DNA of 48,755 nucleotides from Oxalobacteraceae bacterium UBA6018 (GCA_002428015.1 DIZW01000107.1:592-49346), one strand, 5' to 3'. Counted from the first letter of the stretch, positions 36,329-44,784 are shown. Notes: generated from the sequence alone by a model not told the origin. Numbers and translations are program-made.

Positions 36329-37894
36329 GTGGGTAAGACATTAAAAGGTGAAAAAGCTGGGGCCAGCCGCGCCCTGTCCGGTCTGGCGGTGCTGGCAACG
36401 GCACTGGCGCTGCCGGCGCAAGCCGAGGACGGCATCAAGGTGGACGGTTACTTGCGCGAGGGCGTGTCCGTCAACCTGCAAGACCCGATCGAAACGGCGG
36501 CCAAGGACAGCGGCAAGATCTCGATGGCGCGCACCACGCTGCGCCTGAACCTGGAAGCGAACACCGGTCCGGTGACCTTCGCCGTCAAGGGACGCTTCTC
36601 GCGCGAGGTCAACACCGACTACCTGAAGAACCTGGAGGCGATCCGCTTCCCCGCCCCGACCGTGGGCGGCGCGGCCGCGCACGACGGCGGCGACCTGGCC
36701 AAGGTCTACAACGAGGCCGAGTTGCGCGAATGGTATGTCGACTTTCCGCTGGGCGAACGCGTCAAGGTGCGCTTGGGTAAGCAGCAAGTGGCCTGGGGCG
36801 AGACCGATTTCTTCGCCGGCAACGACCTGGTCCACGGTTTCGACTACACCTGGCGCAGCTTCCTCGAGCCGGCCAATGAAGAGCTGCGCAAGCCGCTCGT
36901 CATGGCCAACGTCAACGTCGCCGTGCCCGAGCTCGACGGCGCCCTGCAGGTGCTGGTGCGCCCCGGCGTCGACCGCGCCAAAGACATCGGCAACACCTAC
37001 GACCTGTTCGGCGGACGCTGGGCCAACCAGCCCAACAAGGGCCTGGATTTCTTCGCCAACGGCTTCGGCTACAACCTGCATAACCCGCAGGGCGAGGTCA
37101 AGAAAACCACGGGCGGCTTGCGCTGGAGCGCCCTGGCCGGCAGCGTCAACTACTCCGTGTCCTACCTGAAGACCTACAATCCGGACCCGGTCGTCAATCC
37201 GGCCTTCGCGCCGTGGAAGGGAACGGCCGTCAAGGCCGGCCTGGGCGACCTGGTGTTCCCGACCATCGACGTGTACGGCTTGACCGCCAGCGGCTACCTC
37301 GCGCCGGCCGACGCCGTCGTCAACGTCGAACTGGCCTACCTGAAGGACTACGCCTTCAACTACGGCTACACCAACGGCTACGGCTTCCTGTCCGGTTCGG
37401 CGACGGGCACGGCGGGCTTTTCGGGCATCCGCCAGAAGAATGTCGTGCGCACCACGCTGCGCATGGACAAGAACCTGGCTGGCTTCGGCAGCCTGATCGG
37501 CGCGGAAAAGCCCGCCTTCTTCTCGGTGCAGTTGTTCGACACCTGGATCCAGAACTACCAGGCGAGCGAGGAGATCGTCAACCTGGTCGGCTTCGGCCAG
37601 GCCCGCAAGGCGCACTCGACCTTGTTGACGGCGATCCTGTCGACCAGCTTCAGCAACGGCAAGCTCAAGCCCGAGCTGGTCGGCGGGACCGACCTGAGCT
37701 ACGGCGGCGGCTTCGTCGTGCCCAGCCTGTCCTACGAGATCGGCAACCACTGGCGCCTCAAGACCGAGCTGGACCTGTTCTGGCACCGCGGCGCGCGCAC
37801 CCCGGCCAATGGCGCGACCGAGCGCGACGGCGCCCTGTTCGGCTACTTCGCCCATAACAACCAGCTGTACACCAGCCTGACCTATCAATTTTAA
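36329..37894 (+). CDS. DUF1302 outer-membrane protein
   Basis: 521 residues from GTG 36329, which lies 8 bases after GGAG. The frame stays open far upstream, but the signal peptide LAVLATALALPAQA, cut after AQA, fixes the start. The mature protein is a beta-rich barrel typical of DUF1302 (DGYLREGVSVNLQ, WYVDFPLGERVKVRLGKQQVAWGE, ending in YTSLTYQF with a C-terminal Phe). DUF1302 and DUF1329 proteins are repeatedly found with steroid and ring-degrading clusters (family knowledge). It is likely an outer-membrane channel for the hydrophobic substrate. Confidence 0.88.
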   Translation: MGKTLKGEKAGASRALSGLAVLATALALPAQAEDGIKVDGYLREGVSVNLQDPIETAAKDSGKISMARTTLRLNLEANTGPVTFAVKGRFSREVNTDYLKNLEAIRFPAPTVGGAAAHDGGDLAKVYNEAELREWYVDFPLGERVKVRLGKQQVAWGETDFFAGNDLVHGFDYTWRSFLEPANEELRKPLVMANVNVAVPELDGALQVLVRPGVDRAKDIGNTYDLFGGRWANQPNKGLDFFANGFGYNLHNPQGEVKKTTGGLRWSALAGSVNYSVSYLKTYNPDPVVNPAFAPWKGTAVKAGLGDLVFPTIDVYGLTASGYLAPADAVVNVELAYLKDYAFNYGYTNGYGFLSGSATGTAGFSGIRQKNVVRTTLRMDKNLAGFGSLIGAEKPAFFSVQLFDTWIQNYQASEEIVNLVGFGQARKAHSTLLTAILSTSFSNGKLKPELVGGTDLSYGGGFVVPSLSYEIGNHWRLKTELDLFWHRGARTPANGATERDGALFGYFAHNNQLYTSLTYQF

Positions 37895-37909
37895 AACGTG
37901 GAGCATGTG

Positions 37910-39172
37910 ATGAAGACAACGACTACCTGCCTGGCCACGGCGCTCGCGCTGGCCTGGGCCTGCATGGCCGGCGCGGCCGAACTGCCGGAAGGCACCGTCA
38001 TCTCGGCGGCCAACCTGGACAGGATCAAGAACGACACGTTTGGCGGCCAGACCATCGCCAAGCTGCTGACCGACTCGATGGAAATGCGCATCCGCAAGCA
38101 GGGCTTGCGCTTGCCCCTGGTCGCGGCGAAAGAGATCACGATGGATCCGAAATACCTGGAAGCATCGCGCCGCAATGTGGGCAAGGCCACGCTCAACGCC
38201 GCCACCCGCCAGGTCGAAGGCTGGGAAGCGGGCATGCCCTTCCCGGACGTGAAAGAGAGCGATCCGCAAGTGGCCGAGAAGCTGATCTGGAACTGGTATT
38301 ACGGCCAGCCGCGCGGCGACATCATGGCCGTGCCGAACGTCCAGTACGTCCTCATCTCGGGCGAGAAGGGCGTCGAGCAGGAGCAGACCTGGGGCTTCAC
38401 CCGCTACAGCATGAAGGGCAAGCTGGGCGCGAACAAGGAAGTCGAAGGCGCGGGCAAGGAATTGAGCCGCACGATTTTCGTGGCGCAAAAGCCGACCGAC
38501 CTGAAAGGCCTGGGCACCTTCACGATCCGCCACGACAGCGCGCAAATGGAAGACGTCTGGGCCTACATCCCGGCCGTGCGCCGCATCCGCCGGCTCTCCG
38601 GCGGCGCCTGGATGGACCCGATCGGCGGCACCGACCAGCTGCAAGACGACATCGAAGTGTTCAACGCCCAGCCGTCCTGGTACAAGGGCTACAAGCTGCT
38701 GGGCAAGCGCTGGATCCTGGCCGCGGCCCACGCGACCAACCCGGCCTGGAAGGTGAACGGCAAGACCGTCGCCGAGCGCTACCCCTTGCTGGACGTGTCG
38801 GCCGCGCCGTTCTGGAACCTGAACAACGACCGCTACGAGCCGCGCGAAGTCTATGTCATCGAAGCGATCACGCCGCCCGAGCACCCGTACAGCAAGAAGG
38901 TGGTCTACATGGACGTCAAGTACCCGCGCCTGTACTACGGCGAGGCCTATGACCGCAAGGGCGAGCTGTGGAAGATCTTCGACTTCCATTCCTATCCCGG
39001 CAAGGGCGTCGACGGCTTCCATGACATCCGCACCACGGCTGGCATGACGATCGACTTGAAGCGCAACCATGCGACCGCGTTCTTCCCTGACACGAGCACC
39101 TGGAGCACCAATCCGGCCGGCATCACGTCCAAGAACGTCACGTTGCAAGAGCTGCAAGCGGCCGGCCGCTAA
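37910..39172 (+). CDS. DUF1329 periplasmic/outer-membrane-associated protein
   Basis: 420 residues. GGAG at 37900-37903 supports ATG 37910 (a GTG at 37898 is the in-frame alternative). The N-terminus is a signal peptide (TTCLATALALAWACMAGAA). Characteristic DUF1329 stretches include WAYIPAVRRIRRLSGG, a LolA/LolB-like curved beta-sheet idea, and FWNLNNDRYEPREVYVIE. It may ferry hydrophobic molecules across the periplasm next to DUF1302 and MMPL. A strong terminator follows. Confidence 0.88.
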   Translation: MKTTTTCLATALALAWACMAGAAELPEGTVISAANLDRIKNDTFGGQTIAKLLTDSMEMRIRKQGLRLPLVAAKEITMDPKYLEASRRNVGKATLNAATRQVEGWEAGMPFPDVKESDPQVAEKLIWNWYYGQPRGDIMAVPNVQYVLISGEKGVEQEQTWGFTRYSMKGKLGANKEVEGAGKELSRTIFVAQKPTDLKGLGTFTIRHDSAQMEDVWAYIPAVRRIRRLSGGAWMDPIGGTDQLQDDIEVFNAQPSWYKGYKLLGKRWILAAAHATNPAWKVNGKTVAERYPLLDVSAAPFWNLNNDRYEPREVYVIEAITPPEHPYSKKVVYMDVKYPRLYYGEAYDRKGELWKIFDFHSYPGKGVDGFHDIRTTAGMTIDLKRNHATAFFPDTSTWSTNPAGITSKNVTLQELQAAGR

Positions 39173-39180
39173 GCCAGTCC

Positions 39181-39215
39181 AGCCGGAGGGCCGCCTGGCC
39201 TTCCGGCTTTTTTTT
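39181..39215 (+). terminator. Strong Rho-independent terminator after DUF1329
   Basis: Stem AGCCGGAGGGCC/GGCCTTCCGGCT (12 pairs with one G-U), loop GCCT, and T-run to 39215. It separates the transport module from the maleate isomerase, whose start is only 14 bases further on. Confidence 0.92.
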
Positions 39216-39229
39216 CAGGAATGAAACCC

Positions 39230-39985
39230 ATGCAAAACCGAGCAATCCGGATCGGGCAGATCGTGCCCAGTTCAAACACCACGATGGAAACCGAGATCCC
39301 CGCCATGCTGCGCGCGCGCGAGGCCATCGCCCCCGAACGCTTCACCTTTCATTCGAGCCGCATGCGGCTCAAGCATGTGACCAAGGAAGCGCTGGCCGAT
39401 ATGGACAGCGACTCGGACCGCTGCGCGCTCGAGCTGTCCGACGCCCACGTCGACATCATGGGCTACGCGTGCCTGGTGGCGATCATGAGCCAGGGCCGCG
39501 GCTACCACCGCCAGTCCGAGCAGCGCCTGCACCGGGTCACCGTCGCCAACGGCTTCCCCACGCCCATCGTCAGCAGCGCCGGCGCGCTGGTTGAAGGCTT
39601 GCATGTGCTGGGCGCCAAGAAGGTCGCCATCATCACGCCTTACCTGCGTCCGCTGACGGACCTGGTGGTCGACTACATCGAATCCGAAGGCATCGCCGTA
39701 CAGGACAGCGTCTCGCTCGAAATCGCCGACAACCTCGCCGTCGGCGCGCGCGACCCGCTGGCCCTGCTCGAGATATCGCGCCAGCTGCACAGCGCCGGGG
39801 CCGACGCCATCGTGCTGTCGGCCTGCGTGCAAATGCCGTCCTTCGCCGCGATCGAACAGGTGCAGCAGCGCTGCGGCCTGCCGGTGGTGTCGGCCGCCGT
39901 CTGCACGGCTTACCGCATGCTCAAATCGCTCGGCCTGCATGCGCAGGTGCCCCAGGGCGGCGAGCTGTTGTCCGGGAAGTACTGA
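39230..39985 (+). CDS. Maleate cis-trans isomerase
   Basis: Converts maleate to fumarate. It has 251 residues and belongs to the Asp/Glu racemase superfamily. The family opening GQIVPSSNTTMETEIPAMLR and HSSRMRLKHVTKE is present. Both catalytic cysteines are in place: C81 (GYACLVAIM) and C199 (LSACVQMPS), matching NicE-type enzymes (82 and 200 there). ATG 39230 has AGGA nine bases upstream; ATG 39221 is too close to it. The MDR gene follows after two bases. Its presence implies that a pathway intermediate yields maleate; the classic nicotinate and gentisate genes are absent here. Confidence 0.9.
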   Translation: MQNRAIRIGQIVPSSNTTMETEIPAMLRAREAIAPERFTFHSSRMRLKHVTKEALADMDSDSDRCALELSDAHVDIMGYACLVAIMSQGRGYHRQSEQRLHRVTVANGFPTPIVSSAGALVEGLHVLGAKKVAIITPYLRPLTDLVVDYIESEGIAVQDSVSLEIADNLAVGARDPLALLEISRQLHSAGADAIVLSACVQMPSFAAIEQVQQRCGLPVVSAAVCTAYRMLKSLGLHAQVPQGGELLSGKY

Positions 39986-39987
39986 TC

Positions 39988-40947
39988 ATGCAGGCGATCG
40001 TCATCGACGCGTTCGGCGGACCCGAACACATGGCCTTGCGCGACATCCCTGAACCGGTGCCGCAGGCGGGCGAAGTGCTGGTGCGCATAGACTACGCCGG
40101 GGTCAACCCCATCGACTGGAAGCTGCGCGAAGGCATGATGGCCAAGGTCTTTCCCCACCATTTTCCGCTCACGCTGGGCTGGGACGCCAGCGGCGCCATC
40201 GTGCAGGTGGGGGCGGGCGTGGACCGGGGCTGCATCGGCCAGGCTGTGTTCGCCTACTGCCGGCAGTTCGGCGCCCCGGCCCAGCACGGCACGTATGCGC
40301 AATACATCGCGCTGCCGGCCGCGCTGGCGGTGCCGGCGCCGCCTAATTTGAGCGCGGCGCAGGCCGCCGCCATTCCCGCCGCCGCGCTGACCGCCTGGCA
40401 GGGCTTGTTCGACGCGGGCGCCTTGCGGCGCGCCGAAACCGTGCTCATCCTCGGTGGCGCCGGCGGCGTGGGCACGCTGGCCATTCAGCTCGCGCGCCAC
40501 GCCGGCGCGTGCGTGTTCGCCACCGCCAGCGAGGGCAACCACGCGCTGCTCGCCGCGCTGGGCGCCGACGCCGCAATCGACTACGATGGCGGCGCGCTGG
40601 AAGCGGCCGTGCGGCAGCTCGCGCCCGGCGGCGTCGACCTGGTGTTCGACTGCGTCGGCGGGGCCTACCTGACGCTGGGTCCGCGCCTGGCGCGCCGCGG
40701 CGGGCGCCTGGTGGCGATCGCCGGCGCGCCCGACGCCGAGCTTGCGCGCGAACTGGGCGTATCCGCCGAGCGCATCGTCGTCGGCGCCAATCCGGCCCAG
40801 TTGCGGCAGGTGGCCAATTTGCTCGCCACCGGACAGATCGTCGCACCACCCGTCGAGGAACTGGCTTTGCACCAAGCCGCGCTCGCGCACGCACGCAGCA
40901 AGGCCGGCCACGTGCGCGGCAAGCTGGTGCTGCGCATTCCGCACTAA
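39988..40947 (+). CDS. Zinc-independent MDR quinone reductase-like protein
   Basis: Medium-chain dehydrogenase/reductase of 319 residues, quinone oxidoreductase type. The nucleotide-binding motif GGAGGVG lies at 156-162, and the N-terminal GroES-like domain lacks the structural zinc cysteines. NADPH-dependent reduction of an enone, quinone or activated double bond is plausible. It is tightly coupled to maleate isomerase (2-base gap), so it may act on a neighbouring unsaturated intermediate. The substrate is not recognised. Confidence 0.85.
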   Translation: MQAIVIDAFGGPEHMALRDIPEPVPQAGEVLVRIDYAGVNPIDWKLREGMMAKVFPHHFPLTLGWDASGAIVQVGAGVDRGCIGQAVFAYCRQFGAPAQHGTYAQYIALPAALAVPAPPNLSAAQAAAIPAAALTAWQGLFDAGALRRAETVLILGGAGGVGTLAIQLARHAGACVFATASEGNHALLAALGADAAIDYDGGALEAAVRQLAPGGVDLVFDCVGGAYLTLGPRLARRGGRLVAIAGAPDAELARELGVSAERIVVGANPAQLRQVANLLATGQIVAPPVEELALHQAALAHARSKAGHVRGKLVLRIPH

Positions 40948-40970
40948 GCACGAAGCCCTAAGCACGAAGC
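40944..40970. repeat. 13-bp direct repeat at the end of the MDR gene
   Basis: CTAAGCACGAAGC occurs twice with period 14. The MDR stop codon is in the first copy. Confidence 0.8.
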
Positions 40971-40971
40971 A

Positions 40972-40998
40972 CAAGGCGGGGCGCGCAGCCCCGCCTTG
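40972..40998. terminator. Bidirectional terminator between convergent genes
   Basis: Perfect 11-bp stem CAAGGCGGGGC/GCCCCGCCTTG with loop GCGCA. No long T-run, but it sits between MDR on + and mhpE on -. Confidence 0.75.
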
Positions 40999-41002
40999 CG
41001 CA

Positions 41003-42022
41003 TCATGCCGCGCGCAGGCGCGCCATCGTCATTGCCGTGTCCTCGATCATGTCTTCCTGGCCGCCCACCATGCCGCGCCGGCCCAGTTCGATCAGCAGTT
41101 CACGCGCCGGCACCTTGTACTTCGCCTCGGCCCGTTTGGCAAACAGCAGGAAGGACGAGTACACGCCCGCGTAGCCGAGCGTGAGCGAATCGCGGTCGAC
41201 CCGGATCGGGTGATCCATCATCGGCACCACCAGGTCCTCCGCCACGTCCTGGATCTTGAACAGGTCCACCCCGGTCGCGATGCCCATGCGCGCGCAGACG
41301 GCGACGAACACTTCCATCGGCGTGTTGCCCGCGCCCGCGCCCAGCCCGGCGGCGGCGGCATCGATGCGGTTGGCGCCATACTCGACGGCGGCGAGGGAAT
41401 TGGCCACGCCCATGGCCAGGTTGTGGTGGCCATGGAAACCCAGCTCCGTCTCCGGCTTGAGTTTGTCGCGCAGCAGGCCGATGCGCGCCTTGACGTGCTC
41501 GGGCAGCATGTAGCCGGCCGAGTCGGTGCAATAGATGCAGTTGGCGCCATAGCTTTCCATCAGCCTGGCCTGCTCGAGGATCTTCTCGGGCGTGGCCATG
41601 TGGCTCATCATCAGGAAGCCCACCGTGTCCATGCCCAGCTTGCGCGCCATGCCGATGTGCTGCTCCGACACGTCGGCCTCGGTGCAGTGGGTGGCGACGC
41701 GGATCGTATGCACGCCCAGGCCGTGCGCCATTTGCAGGTGGTCGACGGTGCCGATGCCGGGCAGCAGCAGGGCCGAGATCTTGGCTTGCTTCATCAGCGG
41801 GATCACGGCGCCCAGGTACTCCTCGTCCGTGTGGGCGGGCAAGCCGTAGTTGAGGGACGAGCCGCCCAGGCCGTCGCCGTGGGTCACCTCGATCAGCGGC
41901 ACGCCGGCCGCGTCCAGGCCGCGCGCGATGGTCGTCATCTGCTCGAGCGTCATCAGGTGGCGCTTGGGGTGCATCCCGTCGCGCAAGGTCATGTCGTGCA
42001 GGGTGATTTTCTTGGTGCTCAT
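41003..42022 (-). CDS. mhpE: 4-hydroxy-2-oxovalerate aldolase
   Basis: Class II pyruvate aldolase splitting 4-hydroxy-2-oxovalerate to pyruvate and acetaldehyde, which is channelled to MhpF. The divalent-metal motifs are DMTLRDG near the N-terminus and the GFHGHHN histidines. It has 339 residues from ATG 42022, chosen because AAGGA lies 7 bases before it; the ATG at 42052 is 30 bases upstream in frame. It is the last gene of the mhpD-mhpF-mhpE operon, with a 10-base gap from mhpF. Confidence 0.96.
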   Translation of the reverse strand: MSTKKITLHDMTLRDGMHPKRHLMTLEQMTTIARGLDAAGVPLIEVTHGDGLGGSSLNYGLPAHTDEEYLGAVIPLMKQAKISALLLPGIGTVDHLQMAHGLGVHTIRVATHCTEADVSEQHIGMARKLGMDTVGFLMMSHMATPEKILEQARLMESYGANCIYCTDSAGYMLPEHVKARIGLLRDKLKPETELGFHGHHNLAMGVANSLAAVEYGANRIDAAAAGLGAGAGNTPMEVFVAVCARMGIATGVDLFKIQDVAEDLVVPMMDHPIRVDRDSLTLGYAGVYSSFLLFAKRAEAKYKVPARELLIELGRRGMVGGQEDMIEDTAMTMARLRAA

Positions 42023-42032
42023 TGGGGTGTCC

Positions 42033-42944
42033 TTATGCGACCAGCGCTTCAAGTGTGAGATTTCCTGCCAGGATCTGTTCGGCGAACAGTTCCGCGGTGC
42101 GGGCGGCGGCGGCCGTCATGATGTCCAGGTTGCCGGCATATTTGGGGAGGTAGTCGCCCAGGCCTTCGACTTCCATGAAGATGGAAACGCGCTTGCCGTC
42201 GAATACGGGGCCGTTGACCAGCTTGTAGCCGGGCACGTAGCGCTGCACTTCTGCGACCATCGCGTGCACCGAGGCGGTGATGGCGTCGCGGTCCGGCTCG
42301 TCGTCGGTCAGGCAGTGGATGGTGTCGCGCATGATCAGGGCCGGCTCGGCCGGGTTGATGATGATGATCGCCTTGCCCTTGCGCGCGCCGCCCACCAGCT
42401 CGACCGCGCCGGCCGTGGTGCGGGTGAATTCGTCGATGTTCTTGCGGGTACCCGGGCCGACCGAGCGCGAGGAGACGGTGGCGACGATCTCGCCGTAAGC
42501 GACGCTTTGCACGCGCGCCACGGCGGCGACCATCGGGATCGTGGCCTGGCCGCCGCAGGTGACCATGTTGACGTTCATGGTTCCCTGGCCCAGCTGCGCG
42601 GCCAGGTTCACCGGTGGTACGCAATAGGGGCCGATGGCGGCGGGCGTCAGGTCGATCATCAGCACGCCCAGCGCATTGAGTTTGCGCGCGTTTTCCGCGT
42701 GCACGTAGGCCGAGGTCGCGTCGAACGCGATCTGGATGCCGTCGGCCAGCACGTGGGGCAGCAAGCCGTCGACGCCGCCGGCGGTCGTTTTCAGGCCCAT
42801 CTGCGCGGCGCGCTGCAAGCCCTCGGAGGCGGGATCGATGCCCACCATCCAGACCGGTTCGAGGACGGGGCTGCGCTGCAGCTTGTACAGCAAGTCGGTG
42901 CCGATATTGCCGGGCCCGATGAGGGCACACTTAATCTTTTTCAT
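42033..42944 (-). CDS. mhpF: Acetaldehyde dehydrogenase (acylating)
   Basis: Converts channelled acetaldehyde, NAD and CoA to acetyl-CoA. It has 303 residues: the N-terminal Rossmann motif GPGNIGTDL and the catalytic cysteine C130 in NMVTCGGQATIP, plus the NAD-binding sequences usual for MhpF/DmpF. It lies between mhpD (28 bases) and mhpE (10 bases), matching the physical complex formed with the aldolase. Confidence 0.96.
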   Translation of the reverse strand: MKKIKCALIGPGNIGTDLLYKLQRSPVLEPVWMVGIDPASEGLQRAAQMGLKTTAGGVDGLLPHVLADGIQIAFDATSAYVHAENARKLNALGVLMIDLTPAAIGPYCVPPVNLAAQLGQGTMNVNMVTCGGQATIPMVAAVARVQSVAYGEIVATVSSRSVGPGTRKNIDEFTRTTAGAVELVGGARKGKAIIIINPAEPALIMRDTIHCLTDDEPDRDAITASVHAMVAEVQRYVPGYKLVNGPVFDGKRVSIFMEVEGLGDYLPKYAGNLDIMTAAAARTAELFAEQILAGNLTLEALVA

Positions 42945-42972
42945 GAAGCGCTTTCTCTTAAAGGGGGGTGAG

Positions 42973-43761
42973 TCAAACGAAGCGTACCGCGCAGCCGCCC
43001 AGGCCGGCGATGGCCACGCGCAGGTTGTCGCCGGCCTTGACCGGCACCATCGCGCCCAGCGCGCCGGACAGGATCACTTCGCCGGCCTTGAGCGCAATAC
43101 CGCGCCGGCCCAGGGTGTTGGCCAGCCAGGCCACCGCGTTCACGGGCGAGCCCATGGTGGCGGCGCCGGCGCCGGTGACGGTCACTTCGCCATTTTTTTC
43201 CAGCACCATGCCGCAGGTGCGCAAGTCGAGCGCGCGCGGGTCGACCATCCGGTCGCCCAGCACATAGGCGCCGCAGGAGGCGTTGTCGGCCACGGTGTCG
43301 GTGATCGTGATCTTCCAGTCACGGATGCGCGAATCGACAATCTCGAAGCAGGCCATGACCCCTTCGGTGGCGGCCAGCACGTCCGCCGCGCTCACGCCCG
43401 GACCCATTAAATCCTTCTTGAGCACGAAGGCGATTTCGCCCTCGGCCTTGGGCTGGATCAGGCCGGCCATCGGGATCGCCGCGCCGTCCGGGTAGACCAT
43501 CGTGTCGGTGAGGTAGCCGAAGTCGGGCTGGCCTACTCCCAGCATCTGCATCACGGCGGCGCTGGTGACGCCGATTTTCTTGCCGACGATGCGCTCGCCG
43601 GCCGCGCAGCGCAGCGCCATCAGCTGCTGCTGGATGCGGTAGGCGTCGTCGATCGTCAGCCCCGGCTCGCGCTCGCTGAGCGGGACGACGGTGCGGGCGC
43701 CGCCCAGCGCCTGGAATAGCTCGTCGCCATAGTGGCGGGCCTGGTCATCATGGATTGCCAT
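42973..43761 (-). CDS. mhpD: 2-hydroxypenta-2,4-dienoate (2-keto-4-pentenoate) hydratase
   Basis: Adds water to the dienoate released by the ring-fission hydrolase, giving 4-hydroxy-2-oxovalerate. It has 262 residues. AGGAGG just before ATG 43761 fixes the start (the frame is open to 43803). The family motifs GKKIGVTSAAVMQMLG, EGEIAFVLKKDL and GAMVPVKAGDNL are visible. It is the first gene of the lower-pathway operon, and the divergent promoter holds operator site 5. Confidence 0.95.
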   Translation of the reverse strand: MAIHDDQARHYGDELFQALGGARTVVPLSEREPGLTIDDAYRIQQQLMALRCAAGERIVGKKIGVTSAAVMQMLGVGQPDFGYLTDTMVYPDGAAIPMAGLIQPKAEGEIAFVLKKDLMGPGVSAADVLAATEGVMACFEIVDSRIRDWKITITDTVADNASCGAYVLGDRMVDPRALDLRTCGMVLEKNGEVTVTGAGAATMGSPVNAVAWLANTLGRRGIALKAGEVILSGALGAMVPVKAGDNLRVAIAGLGGCAVRFV

Positions 43762-43802
43762 CTTTCCTCCTGTGGTAAATCGGTGTGCGGAATCGCAATG
43801 CA

Positions 43803-43850
43803 ATTATGCACCTAAAGTCGATTGACTTTCAATTCATAATCAATCAAAAT
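43803..43850. promoter_or_regulatory. Operator site 5 and divergent promoters (mhpD and hydrolase 2)
   Basis: Dyad 43820-43845 with flanks GATTGA/TCAATC: left half TTGACTTT, centre CAATTC, right half ATAATCAA. On +, TTGACT (43822-43827) plus 17 bases gives CAAAAT (43845-43850). On -, TTGAAA (43832-43827) and an 18-base spacer give CATAAT (43808-43803), a 5/6 match. One bound regulator could control both directions. Confidence 0.78.
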
Positions 43851-43924
43851 CGAATTGTATCGAGCGAGCACCGGTGTTTTCCTGAGCCGGGCAGACATAT
43901 TTCCTGACACTGAAAGATCAAACA

Positions 43925-44776
43925 ATGAGCTCCATCCACATCGATTTGCTGGGAACCGAGACCCGCTACTACACCACCGACAACTACCGCACCCGCGTGA
44001 TCGAGGCGGGCAAGGGGACGCCGCTGTTCATGTTCCACGGCGGTGGCGGCCATGCCGAGACCTATGCGCGCAACATGACGCGCCTGGCCAGCGCGTGCCG
44101 TCCGATCGCGCCGGACTTCATCTGGCACGGCCTGTCGTCCAAGCCTGCCTTCAGGGAAGGCAACTGGCTGGCGCAGTTCACCGACCAGATCCTGGAATTG
44201 ATGGACCACCTGGAGATCGACAAGGCCGTGTTCGAGGGCGAATCGCTGGGCGGCTGGATCGCCATGGACATGGGCATCAACCACCCGGACCGGGTGGAAA
44301 AGCTGATCCTCAACACGGCCTGGGGCATGAACCTGGGTTCGGACAAGAAGGAGGACTTGAGCAGCCTGCGCGAAACCTCGCTCAATGCGCTCAACAATCC
44401 CACCCGCGAGCTGATCCGCAAACGCCTCGAGTGGCTCATGCCACTGGGCGGCGTCACCGAGGAGTTGATCGACCTGCGCATGGCCCTGTGGTCGCCCCAG
44501 GAGACACGCCAGTCGCTCACCGCCTACTACGAGCACCTGTTCGCGCCCGAGTGCGAAGAGTATCTGTTCACGCTCGACGACCTGGCCCGCATCAAGGCCA
44601 AGACGCTGCTGTTGTGGACCGAAAAGAACCCGATTGCCGGGCCCGAGGCGGCCTACGCGATGGCGGAGGTGATCGAGGATTCGCGCGTCTACATCGTCGA
44701 CGGCGCGGCGCACTGGCCGCAGTGGGAGCGCCCGGAAGAGCACGACCGCGAAGTGATGAAGTTCCTCGCCGAATAG
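43925..44776 (+). CDS. Alpha/beta hydrolase, second in the island
   Basis: 283 residues. The nucleophile elbow GESLGG gives S107, and the C-terminal GAAHWPQWE gives H263. At the usual acid position (WGxxDP type) the sequence reads WTEKNPIAG with Asn 235, so the typical Asp is not obvious. It is less like DmpD than the hydrolase at 31404. It may be an esterase or a hydrolase for a different ring-fission product. It is divergent from mhpD and followed by a GC hairpin and the amidase. Confidence 0.85.
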   Translation: MSSIHIDLLGTETRYYTTDNYRTRVIEAGKGTPLFMFHGGGGHAETYARNMTRLASACRPIAPDFIWHGLSSKPAFREGNWLAQFTDQILELMDHLEIDKAVFEGESLGGWIAMDMGINHPDRVEKLILNTAWGMNLGSDKKEDLSSLRETSLNALNNPTRELIRKRLEWLMPLGGVTEELIDLRMALWSPQETRQSLTAYYEHLFAPECEEYLFTLDDLARIKAKTLLLWTEKNPIAGPEAAYAMAEVIEDSRVYIVDGAAHWPQWERPEEHDREVMKFLAE

Positions 44777-44784
44777 GCCGGGCC

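Noticed and set aside
36341..39157. Very long open frame on the minus strand (938 codons) opposite DUF1302 and DUF1329
   Set aside because: The plus strand has clear signal peptides, ribosome-binding sites and family motifs. The minus frame is a mirror of codon bias at high GC.
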